In this document: positions 1-7,110 of the stretch, piece after piece
Position numbering within the stretch: the first letter of the stretch is position 1
Layout: each line of letters begins with the position of its first letter
Notes under the pieces: generated by a model
Told to the model about the DNA's origin: nothing
Databases searched by the model: none
What the model saw: only the letters and a program-made list of their open reading frames with translations
Assembly: GCA_949045875.1 (NCBI GenBank)
Contig: CARPYP010000011.1
Location: forward strand, 33,815 to 52,121
Reading direction: 5' to 3'
Source of the DNA: an uncultured Clostridia bacterium
Lineage (GTDB): Bacteria; Bacillota; Clostridia; TANB77; CAG-508
Length of the DNA stretch: 18,307 nucleotides
Translations under genes and position numbers: made by a program

Positions 1-259
1 CTATTTTATAAGCACCTGTAGTTCCAGTTATGCTTTTTCCTGTTAAATCTGTTGCGTGTACATGTGTTGGTGCTGTTGATCCTTTTGAAAGTTTATTTCC
101 ATCAGTAGTATCTACATTATATGTTGTACCATCTATTGTAACTGTAGCAGAACTACCATCCCATGTTACATCTATTCCTGTACATCCAGCTTCTCCACAA
201 TTTTCTATTTTATAAGCACCTGTAGTTCCAGTTATGCTTTTTCCTGTTAAATCTGTTGC
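1..259 (-). repeat. 68-residue (204-bp) tandem repeat inside the cysteine-rich protein
   Basis: Bases 1-55 are identical to bases 205-259, giving a 204-bp (68-codon) period. The copies diverge after that (GTGTACATG against ATGTGTATG). The unit contains the peptide strings ATDLTGKSITG and ENCGEAGC. Only one whole unit and the start of another are inside the window, so more copies probably continue to the left. Confidence 0.85.
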
Positions 260-1768
260 ATGTGTATGTGTTGTTGATGGTGGATTTACAGCTCCTACAG
301 TAACCCATTCTCCACATGTTGAACAATATTTCTTTCCGTCTTCTCTAGCTTCACCAATAGGATTATGTCCTAATGGAGTATTTGCATCTACTGCATCTTG
401 TTGTTCTTGTGATAATGTAGCTTTAAATTCGCTATATCCTTCTTCACTTCCAGTTAAGTCACATCCTCTTGTACAAACTATTGCAGCTCCTTCAGTACAT
501 GTAGCTGGTGCAAATTTGTAGCTATGTCCTAATTCTTTTTCTCCTGTTTCTTCAGTTATTTTTTCATTACATGTTGTACATGTATATGTTTTATATCCGT
601 CTTCTTCACAAGTTGCTCCGAAAACTTTTTCTGATCCTGCTAATGGTGTATGAGCTAATTTTTCTGTAATTACTACTACTTTTTCTTCATCACAGTTTGC
701 ACATGTGAATACTTTTACTTCATCATGTGTACAATCAGCTTTAGCATCTTTTTTAACAACTATATATCCATCATCACCTACAACTGGTGCTCCATTTTTA
801 TACTCTATTGTTCCAACTGTAACTGGTTTTGTTGTATCTACTCTATGTCCTAATTTTTTAGCAACTACTTTTACTTGAATTTTGTGACATGTATCACATT
901 CAAATGCTTCTATTACATCATGTTCACAATCTGCTGCTTCGTTAGCAGTTATTAATGAAGAATCAAAATTTCCACTTTCATCTTTAAGGATGTAATTTCC
1001 TTTTTCATCTACGTCAGCCCATCCTTTTGTAGCAACTCCTTGATGATCTAATTTTTTAGCTACTGTTCTTTTTTCTTCTCCACAAACTGTACAAACTTTT
1101 AATGTTAATCCATCATTTTCGCAAGTTGCTGGTGTTACAACTACTTCTGATGTATAAGTATGTTCAATTTTTTCACTTGTTTCTACTTTAGTTGTTCCAC
1201 AAGCTTTACATTTATATGTTACTACTCCTTCTGCTGTACAAGTAGCAGCTGTTTCAGATACTTTTTCAAATTTATGAGCAGAAATTGGTCTTATAAATTT
1301 CTCTCTACAAACATCACAAGTAACTTCTTCAGCACCATCTTTAGAACAGTCTACTACACCTTCAGTAATTTTTCCTTGTCCTTCTGGTACTGATGATGTA
1401 TGGTCTATTTTAGGTAATGTTTCTGTTACTATATCTCCACATACTGTACATTGTTTAAATGCCTTTCCTTCTGTTGTACATGTTGGTTCAATTTTATCGT
1501 CCTCAAGTTCTGCATATTCATGTTCATGTTCTTCATCTGTAGCAACCTCTGAATAAGTATCATTACAAATTGTACATTTGTAAATTTTAACATTAGCTAC
1601 TCCTGATGCAACTTCTTGATAATCATGATATTCTTCTGATGCAGGTATTGCATCTGTTTTTGTTTCTCCACATTCACAAGTATAAACAGCTTCACCATCG
1701 CTTATGCAAGATGCTGCTATTAAAACTTTAGAGATTTCCCAAGTATGAACATGGTCTTCTGGGTCAGT
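1..1768 (-). pseudogene. Cysteine-rich repetitive surface-type protein, 5'-truncated and running off the left edge
   Basis: A continuous minus-strand frame of about 589 codons runs from 1768 to the window edge. The codon immediately upstream (1769-1771) is an in-frame TAA, and I found no ATG anywhere in the frame, so the start is missing. The upper two thirds is a string of about ten related modules. Most modules have one Cys in an ATC/PTC/ADC context followed by acidic residues, then a CxxC pair (CTVCG, CKACG, CDTCH, CANCD, CTTCN), then a His closing the unit (KIDH, KIEH, KLGH, ELGH). The last part is a 68-residue repeat containing the string ATDLTGKSITG, present once fully and once cut by the edge. 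Such Cys/His modules are known to me from large secreted or wall proteins of gut Clostridia, but I cannot assign a named family or function. A tyrosine recombinase gene lies directly upstream on the same strand. It could be a dead fragment, one half of an invertible gene, or a gene with a start I cannot see. Confidence 0.75.
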
Positions 1769-1823
1769 TTAATGGAATGGGGAAATAGGGGGGATAACTT
1801 CATACTATAGTAAAATATATTTA

Positions 1824-1846
1824 TTCTTAAAAATATATTTTAAGAA
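1824..1846 (-). terminator. AT-rich perfect palindrome downstream of the recombinase (weak terminator or recombination core)
   Basis: TTCTTAAAA at 1824-1832 and TTTTAAGAA at 1838-1846 are perfect inverted repeats separated by ATATA. The palindrome lies about 30 bp past the recombinase stop codon and is followed on the minus strand by the AT-rich run TAAATATATTTT, so it could end the recombinase transcript. The 9-5-9 layout also resembles the core site of a tyrosine recombinase. The stem has only two G-C pairs, so terminator strength would be low. Confidence 0.4.
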
Positions 1847-1877
1847 AGTAAATCTAGCAATAGAAATGCATTAAAAT

Positions 1878-3041
1878 TTAACTTATTTTTTTAATTTCCT
1901 GTTTCATAAAATCTAAAGATACAGAAGTATATGTGTCACTAGTTATAGAGCTACCTTCAATATGACCAACCATTGCCTGAATTACCACTAAAGCAATAGA
2001 TTTTTCTTGGCAACGAGTAATAAAGGTATGTCTAAGCGTATGAGTTTTTAAATAATTAGATATATTATTATTATTTAAAGAATCTAAAAAGTCATTAATT
2101 CTTTTAGGTAAAATTAAAGAATTTCTTTGGTAATCCCAGAATAATAAGTTATGAATATTAGAAATTTTTTGCCTCAATATATCTGAAATAATTTTCTTAG
2201 TCTCAGATGTCATAGGGAAAGTTCTTTTTCCTTTGTCTATATTTGTCCTTCTATTGTAAGTCTTTGTATGTTTACCCAAAATGTATTTATTATTTTTTTT
2301 AGTTAAAGTTCTATATACAGTAATGGTATTTTTCTCCAAATCTATGCAATCGCTAGAAAGTGCTAAAATTTCGCCAATCCTCATACCTGTATTTAATTGT
2401 AATAAAACAATTTGTTTATATTGTTCATTAACATTTGCTAGATTTAAACATTCAATTAGTTTTTGCTCTTCATCAATAGTTAATGATTGAATTCTTTTAG
2501 TTTCCTTTTTAGAAATTGGTTTATTCAGAGTCTCATCATTCATAGGATTAAAAGTTATCTTTCTTCTCGATAGAGCGATATTAAAAGTTTTATATAATAA
2601 TCTCCAAATTTTATTAATAGAATTATTAGAATACTCTCTAATGTTATCTTTAGCATCTTCAATATCATCAACAGTAATAAGATGAATAGGTTTATTTATA
2701 AAATTACTACAAGTTTTTTTAATCTGTTCTTTAGTACCCAAATCTCTAGTATAAGTAGAATCACCTATTAAATTATCTTTATACTTTTGTTCAATATGTT
2801 TCTCTAATATCTTAATAAAAGTATCTTTATCTTTTTCAAAGTAAGTACCATTATTAAGCATAAATTTTATCTCAGTAACTCTTTTTTTAAAATCACTTAT
2901 TTTTTCAGTTTTTCTTTGTTGAATGGTTTTTCTTTGCCCATTATAGTGATATTGAAAAAACCATTTTTTTAAAGTTTCACTATAATATAATGAACCCTCA
3001 CCATTTCCAACAGATTTTCTTCTACGATTTGTTGCTTCCAT
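1878..3041 (-). CDS. Tyrosine recombinase / phage-type integrase
   Basis: A site-specific DNA recombinase of 387 residues, a full-length size for phage and ICE integrases. Residues about 1-60 form a basic, aromatic-rich arm-binding-like domain (RRRKS, then GEGSLYYSETLKKWFFQYH). Residues about 75-165 fit the SAM-like core-binding domain, and the catalytic domain starts near 185. The catalytic set looks complete: Arg221 in NTGMRIGE, a candidate Lys272, His334-x-x-Arg337 in HTLRHTF, His360 in MVGH, and the nucleophile Tyr371 in SDTYTSV. An AAGAAGG ribosome binding site precedes the ATG. No excisionase, relaxase, replication or capsid gene is visible beside it. Its 3' end faces a 5'-truncated surface-protein frame about 110 bp away, so it may mark the boundary of an integrated element or be a dedicated inversion enzyme. 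That role is inference. Confidence 0.9.
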   Translation of the reverse strand: MEATNRRRKSVGNGEGSLYYSETLKKWFFQYHYNGQRKTIQQRKTEKISDFKKRVTEIKFMLNNGTYFEKDKDTFIKILEKHIEQKYKDNLIGDSTYTRDLGTKEQIKKTCSNFINKPIHLITVDDIEDAKDNIREYSNNSINKIWRLLYKTFNIALSRRKITFNPMNDETLNKPISKKETKRIQSLTIDEEQKLIECLNLANVNEQYKQIVLLQLNTGMRIGEILALSSDCIDLEKNTITVYRTLTKKNNKYILGKHTKTYNRRTNIDKGKRTFPMTSETKKIISDILRQKISNIHNLLFWDYQRNSLILPKRINDFLDSLNNNNISNYLKTHTLRHTFITRCQEKSIALVVIQAMVGHIEGSSITSDTYTSVSLDFMKQEIKKIS

Positions 3042-3267
3042 AAAATACCTTCTTTCATAATAATTTATAAAACAAAGATGAAAAAATTATATAGCAAAAA
3101 AGTGATTCAAGTAGTATAATTTAGATAAATAAAGTCAAAATTATACATAGTAATTGAAACACTTATAAAATAAAGTATATCACAGAGAATAGAAAAAATA
3201 AATAAAGATTATAGAGACAATTAAAGGGTATAGTTTAACTTAAAGCAATTTTAACTGTAAAAAAAGT

Positions 3268-3295
3268 TTGATTTTTTCTGATATAGTGATATAAT
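3268..3295 (+). promoter_or_regulatory. Probable sigma-A promoter for rubredoxin / flavodiiron protein
   Basis: TTGATT at 3268-3273 and TATAAT at 3290-3295 are separated by 16 bp. They lie 37 bp upstream of the rubredoxin ATG. The -10 box is perfect and the -35 box keeps TTGA. Confidence 0.6.
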
Positions 3296-3332
3296 ATAGA
3301 CATTCTAAAATATTAAGATAGGAGTGAAGAAC

Positions 3333-3473
3333 ATGGCAAAATACAAATGCACAATATGTGGTTATGTATATGATGAAGAAAAAGAAGGCGTAAAATTTGA
3401 TGATTTACCAGAAGAGTGGGTATGTCCATTATGTGGAGTAGGAAAAGAAATGTTTGAAAAAGTCGAAGAATAA
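3333..3473 (+). CDS. Rubredoxin
   Basis: A 46-residue protein with the two iron-ligating knuckles of rubredoxin: CTICGYVYD at residues 6-14 and CPLCGVGK at residues 31-38. These four cysteines hold a single Fe atom. The acidic body (DEEKEG, DDLPEEW) matches the family, and the length is close to the usual 50-55. It is a small cytoplasmic electron carrier. In clostridia it passes electrons from an NAD(P)H:rubredoxin oxidoreductase to flavodiiron proteins or rubrerythrin. AGGAG lies 8 nt before the ATG. The next gene, 104 bp downstream, is a flavodiiron protein, which fits a donor/acceptor pair for removing oxygen or nitric oxide. No reductase partner is visible in the window. Confidence 0.95.
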   Translation: MAKYKCTICGYVYDEEKEGVKFDDLPEEWVCPLCGVGKEMFEKVEE

Positions 3474-3503
3474 TTGAAAAAATCTTTAATCTTAGAAGAT
3501 GTA

Positions 3504-3537
3504 AGGGCGGAATCGGAGGAAGATCTGAATACGCCCT
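3504..3537 (+). repeat. GC-rich inverted repeat between rubredoxin and flavodiiron genes
   Basis: AGGGCG at 3504-3509 is complementary to CGCCCT at 3532-3537, with 22 nt between. The left flank reads TGTAAGGGCGG, resembling the TGTAGGGG start of other intergenic hairpins in this window. No T-run follows, so it is not a canonical terminator. It could attenuate or stabilise the joint transcript. Confidence 0.4.
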
Positions 3538-3577
3538 AAAATATTAAAGTTGGATATACAAGGAGGAATAATAGAAA

Positions 3578-4741
3578 ATGAAAATTACTGAAGATATAAT
3601 ATATATTGGAGCAGATGATAAAACAATAGACTTATTTGAAGGACAATATGTTGTTCCAAATGGAATATCATATAATTCATATTTAATAAAAGATGAAAAA
3701 AATGTAATAATGGACACTATAGATAAAAGAAAATCAAAAGAATGGTTAGACAACTTAGAAAATGCATTAGAAAATAAAGAGCCAGACTATTTAGTAGTGT
3801 CACATATGGAACCTGACCATGCTTATAATATAGGAGAAATAGCAAGTAAATATCCCAAAATGAAGATAATAGGAAATCAAAAAACATTTGTCATGTTACA
3901 ACAATTTTTCAATATACCAAATTTAGAACAAAGAAAAATTGAAGTAAAAGAAGGAGAAGAACTAAACATAGGAAAACACACTTTGCAATTTTTCATGGCA
4001 CCAATGGTACATTGGCCAGAAGTAATGGTAACTTATGAAAAAACAGAAAAAATTGTATTTTCTGCAGATGGTTTTGGAAAATTTGGCACACTAGATGTAG
4101 AAGAAGATTGGATAGAAGAAGCAAGAAGATATTATTTTAATATAGTAGGAAAATATGGTGCACCTGTACAAGCATTACTAAAAAAATTATCAACATTAGA
4201 TGTAAAAATGATTTGCCCATTACATGGACCAATATTAAAAGAAAATTTAGGATATTATATAGATAAATATAATACTTGGAGCAGTTATAAACCAGAAGAA
4301 GAAGGTATATTTATTGCATATGCTTCTATATATGGAAATACTGCAAAAGTTGCAGAAAAATTAGCTGAAATATTAAAACAAAAAGGAGCAAAAAAAGTAA
4401 TATTAAAAGACTTAGCAAGAGATGACTTAGCAGACGCAATAGAAGATGCCTTTAGATATGATAAAATAATACTTGCAGCTTCGAGCTATAATATGGGTGT
4501 GTTTCCACCAATGGAACATTTTTTAAACCAATTAAAAGGGAAGAATTACCAAAATCGTAAAATTGGAATAATTGAAAATGGAACTTGGGCACCATCAGCA
4601 GGAAAATGTATGAAAGATATAATAAGCAATATGAAAGATATAACAATTTATGAACCAACTGTAACAGTAATGTCAACTTTAAACGAAGAAACTAGTAAAA
4701 AATTAGAGGAATTAGCATGTAGAATTTTGGAAAATTGCTAG
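3578..4741 (+). CDS. Flavodiiron protein (A-type flavoprotein, O2/NO reductase)
   Basis: A 387-residue two-domain enzyme that reduces O2 to water or NO to N2O in the cytoplasm using electrons from rubredoxin. The N-terminal metallo-beta-lactamase-like domain (about 1-240) carries the diiron ligand pattern: His76-x-Glu78-x-Asp80-His81 in SHMEPDH, His145 in MVHWPE, Asp164 in SADGFG and His216 in PLHGP. A C-terminal flavodoxin domain begins near 243, with the FMN phosphate loop ASIYGNT at about 249-255. The length is normal for the short class A form, with no fused rubredoxin or reductase domain; this fits the separate rubredoxin gene just upstream. AGGAGG precedes the ATG by 11 nt. In strict anaerobes such enzymes defend against oxygen or nitrosative stress. 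Which gas is preferred cannot be read from the sequence. Confidence 0.95.
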   Translation: MKITEDIIYIGADDKTIDLFEGQYVVPNGISYNSYLIKDEKNVIMDTIDKRKSKEWLDNLENALENKEPDYLVVSHMEPDHAYNIGEIASKYPKMKIIGNQKTFVMLQQFFNIPNLEQRKIEVKEGEELNIGKHTLQFFMAPMVHWPEVMVTYEKTEKIVFSADGFGKFGTLDVEEDWIEEARRYYFNIVGKYGAPVQALLKKLSTLDVKMICPLHGPILKENLGYYIDKYNTWSSYKPEEEGIFIAYASIYGNTAKVAEKLAEILKQKGAKKVILKDLARDDLADAIEDAFRYDKIILAASSYNMGVFPPMEHFLNQLKGKNYQNRKIGIIENGTWAPSAGKCMKDIISNMKDITIYEPTVTVMSTLNEETSKKLEELACRILENC

Positions 4742-4851
4742 AGTAATAAACTATGATAGAATACTAAAGATTGTTATGCTAACAGGAGTTTTCTTAGAGT
4801 AAATGTAGTAACAAATGGAGAATTAACTAAGCAGGTAAAATAGTGAATTTT

Positions 4852-4856
4852 GGAGG
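4852..4856 (+). promoter_or_regulatory. Ribosome binding site that selects a TTG start at 4865
   Basis: GGAGG at 4852-4856 overlaps an upstream in-frame TTG (4850-4852) and lies 8 nt before a second in-frame TTG (4865-4867). The second spacing is ideal for initiation, whereas the first TTG has no ribosome binding site. The downstream ATG at 4869 is out of frame. Confidence 0.75.
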
Positions 4857-4864
4857 TAAGAACA

Positions 4865-5416
4865 TTGAATGAACTACTAATATCAGACAAAAGAGAACTA
4901 TCAAATATAGAAAAAGCAATAATATATTTCTTTATATACTCATTTTTAGGATGGTCATTAGAAGTTATATTTGCAATGTATGTTGAACGTACATTTGTAA
5001 ATAGAGGATTTTTGTTTGGACCAATTTGTCCAATATATGGAATAGGAGCTTTAATATTAATAGGTAGTTTAAGAAATGTAAAAGGAAATAGAATATTAAA
5101 ATTTATTATTGCAGTTGTGTCATTTTCTGTATTTGAATATATAGCTTCTTATATATTAGAAGTAATATTCAATCAAAGATGGTGGGATTATTCAAATGAT
5201 ATATTGAATTTACACGGAAGAATAAGTATATTATACTCATTAGTTTGGGGAATACTTGGAATACTATTTACAGAGAAATTACACCCATTTGTAAGAAAAA
5301 AGATAGAAAAGATATCTTTAGCAATTACAAAATCAAAACAGAAAATAATAATAAATACTTTAGTAATTATATTTGTTGCTGACGAAATTTTTTCAATCTT
5401 AGCACATTTAAATTAG
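4865..5416 (+). CDS. Membrane protein, CmpB-like 'putative ABC transporter permease' family (first of tandem pair)
   Basis: A polytopic membrane protein of about 183 residues from the TTG start chosen by its Shine-Dalgarno. I see four or five hydrophobic segments: AIIYFFIYSFLGWSLEVIF, GIGALILIGSL, a stretch around FIIAVVSFSVFEYIASYIL, ILYSLVWGILGILF, and a C-terminal IINTLVIIFVADEIFSIL. Conserved blocks are GFLFGPICPIYGIGA and WWDYSNDILNLHGRI. These blocks occur in the next gene too and are typical of Pfam ABC_trans_CmpB (from memory). Despite the family label there is no ATPase gene nearby and the true function is unknown. It follows the flavodiiron gene by about 120 bp and lies in a run of envelope genes. 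Confidence 0.8.
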   Translation: MNELLISDKRELSNIEKAIIYFFIYSFLGWSLEVIFAMYVERTFVNRGFLFGPICPIYGIGALILIGSLRNVKGNRILKFIIAVVSFSVFEYIASYILEVIFNQRWWDYSNDILNLHGRISILYSLVWGILGILFTEKLHPFVRKKIEKISLAITKSKQKIIINTLVIIFVADEIFSILAHLN

Positions 5417-5507
5417 TTGTAATTTGTATATCAGTGAAAAATTTAAAATGCCAATTTTAACTTTAGTGATGAATAATAGTTTGGGACAATAGGAAGGAAA
5501 TATTAAA

Positions 5508-6299
5508 ATGAAAAAAAAGAAATTAACAATAACTGGGATAAGTATATGGAGAATATTTGCATATTTTGTTATATATAGTTTCATAGGATATATAATAGAA
5601 ACATTATATGCCTTTGTTTTATATGGAGTAATAGAATCAAGACAAAGCTTTCTATATGGACCATTTTGTTCAATTTATGGACTAGGAGCAGTAGTAATGA
5701 TATGTACATTACAATACTTTGGAAAAGATATACATACATTATTTTTAGGAGGTTTTTTAAGCGGAAGTATTACAGAATATGTTGTAAGTTTTGTTGGAGA
5801 AAAACTACTTAATACAAAATGGTGGGATTATTCAGATAAATTTTTAAACATAAATGGTAGAATATGTTTAATATATTCAATATTTTGGGGATTACTAGGA
5901 CTGTACCTAATAAAAGTAGTAAATCCTTTAATTGATAAATTAATTAATTGGATAAAAACAAAATGTGGAATAATTAAATTAAGAAGTGTAGCAACGATAC
6001 TAACAGTAGGGCTTATAATAGATTGTATAATTTCAGGAGTAGCAATAGATTTTTTCTTAACAAGAGTCGCAGTTGAAAATGACCTAGATGTATCATTTAA
6101 GGAACAAAGATTAGAAAAATATAATGATGTATATATTGAAAATGCTCATTTATCAGAATTTATTTACGAAAATTGGGGAAATAATAAAATGATAAAGACA
6201 TATCCAAATTTGACTATTAAATTAGCAAATGGAGAATTGAAAAGAGTTAGTGATTATTATCCTGAAATTCCACCATATTATTTAAAAATAAAAAAATAA
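5508..6299 (+). CDS. Membrane protein, CmpB-like family with C-terminal extension (second of tandem pair)
   Basis: A 263-residue paralogue of the preceding gene. It shares the same order of blocks: a first segment ending GYIIETLYAF, then FLYGPFCSIYGLGAVVMI, then WWDYSDKFLNINGRI, then IYSIFWGLLGLYLI. A further hydrophobic segment near 160-185 is followed by about 75 mostly hydrophilic residues that the first copy lacks, ending in EIPPYYLKIKK. That tail probably lies on one side of the membrane as a small domain; I do not recognise it. AGGAAGG precedes the ATG. Adjacency and shared motifs suggest duplication then divergence, and perhaps a heteromeric complex. Function is unknown. The next gene is a peptidoglycan polymerase, so a role in the envelope is possible but only by association. 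Confidence 0.8.
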   Translation: MKKKKLTITGISIWRIFAYFVIYSFIGYIIETLYAFVLYGVIESRQSFLYGPFCSIYGLGAVVMICTLQYFGKDIHTLFLGGFLSGSITEYVVSFVGEKLLNTKWWDYSDKFLNINGRICLIYSIFWGLLGLYLIKVVNPLIDKLINWIKTKCGIIKLRSVATILTVGLIIDCIISGVAIDFFLTRVAVENDLDVSFKEQRLEKYNDVYIENAHLSEFIYENWGNNKMIKTYPNLTIKLANGELKRVSDYYPEIPPYYLKIKK

Positions 6300-6345
6300 T
6301 AAGAGAAACAATAATTTACAATACATAAAAGAATAGGAGGTTTAA

Positions 6346-7059
6346 ATGAAAGTATTAAAAAGAATAATAATCGTAATAATAATTTTAGCAATATTAGGAG
6401 TAGGGGGCATAGCAGGTGTAGCTATAAATGATGGATATAATATGTACAAAGATGCAATTGAAGAAACCTCTTTAGAAGACAAGGTAAAAGATATAAAATC
6501 AGTAGAAAACTATACAAAATTAGAAGAAATGCCACAAATTTATAAAGAAGCTGTACTTGCAGTAGAAGATCATAGATTTTATAAACATGGAGGAGTAGAT
6601 ATAATATCAATAGGTAGAGCAGTGATAAAAGATATACAAGCAATGAGTTTTGTAGAAGGCGGAAGCACAATAACACAACAAGTTGCTAAAAATACATATT
6701 TTACTCAAGAAAAAAAGATTACGAGAAAAATAGCAGAAGTATTTATGGCAAAAGAAATAGAAAAAAGATATTCAAAAGATGAGATATTAGAATTTTATCT
6801 AAATACGAGTTACTTTGGAGATGGATATTATACTGTTAAAGAAGCAGCAAATGGATATTTTGGAAAAGAGCCAATAGATATGACAAAATATGAAAGTATA
6901 TTACTTGCAGGTATACCAAATGCGCCAAGTGTATATTCACCAACTAAAAATCCAGAATTATCAAAACAAAGACAAAGGCAAGTTGCTAATGCAATGGTAA
7001 AAAATGGGTATATCACAAAAGAAGAAGCAGATGAAATATTGCACAAAAGTGAAAAATAA
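6346..7059 (+). CDS. Monofunctional peptidoglycan glycosyltransferase (GT51)
   Basis: A 237-residue membrane-anchored enzyme that polymerises lipid II into glycan strands outside the cytoplasmic membrane. An N-terminal anchor (about 5-28, IIIVIIILAILGVGGIAGVA) is followed by a GT51 domain. The family motifs are present: EDHRFYKHGG at 74-83, with catalytic Glu74; GGSTITQQ at 105-112; RKIAEVFMAKEIE; and KDEILEFYLN, with the second conserved Glu at 146. There is no transpeptidase domain: the protein ends at about the size of MtgA/Mgt proteins and so lacks a penicillin-binding half. An AGGAGG site precedes the ATG. It lies about 50 bp after the CmpB-like pair and 50 bp before a solute-binding protein, so co-transcription is likely. 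Confidence 0.93.
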   Translation: MKVLKRIIIVIIILAILGVGGIAGVAINDGYNMYKDAIEETSLEDKVKDIKSVENYTKLEEMPQIYKEAVLAVEDHRFYKHGGVDIISIGRAVIKDIQAMSFVEGGSTITQQVAKNTYFTQEKKITRKIAEVFMAKEIEKRYSKDEILEFYLNTSYFGDGYYTVKEAANGYFGKEPIDMTKYESILLAGIPNAPSVYSPTKNPELSKQRQRQVANAMVKNGYITKEEADEILHKSEK

Positions 7060-7110
7060 TATAAAATAACAAAAGATACATTAATTGCGGATTTTAGAAA
7101 GGAATTAATT

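Noticed and set aside
30..1393. Plus-strand open frames at 30-215, 234-521 and 1160-1393
   Set aside because: They lie antisense to the long Cys-rich minus-strand frame, have low-complexity Ser/Phe/Cys content and lack ribosome binding sites. They are shadows of the repeats.
3042..3332. att-like direct repeat matching the recombinase's other flank, or a small excisionase gene
   Set aside because: Comparing 3042-3332 with 1769-1877 by eye on both strands gave no repeat beyond chance A/T runs, and no small frame with a ribosome binding site was seen apart from rubredoxin.
5446..5463. TTAAAAT/ATTTTAA inverted repeat between the CmpB-like genes as a terminator
   Set aside because: The stem is only seven A/T pairs and no T-run follows it, so it is not convincing.
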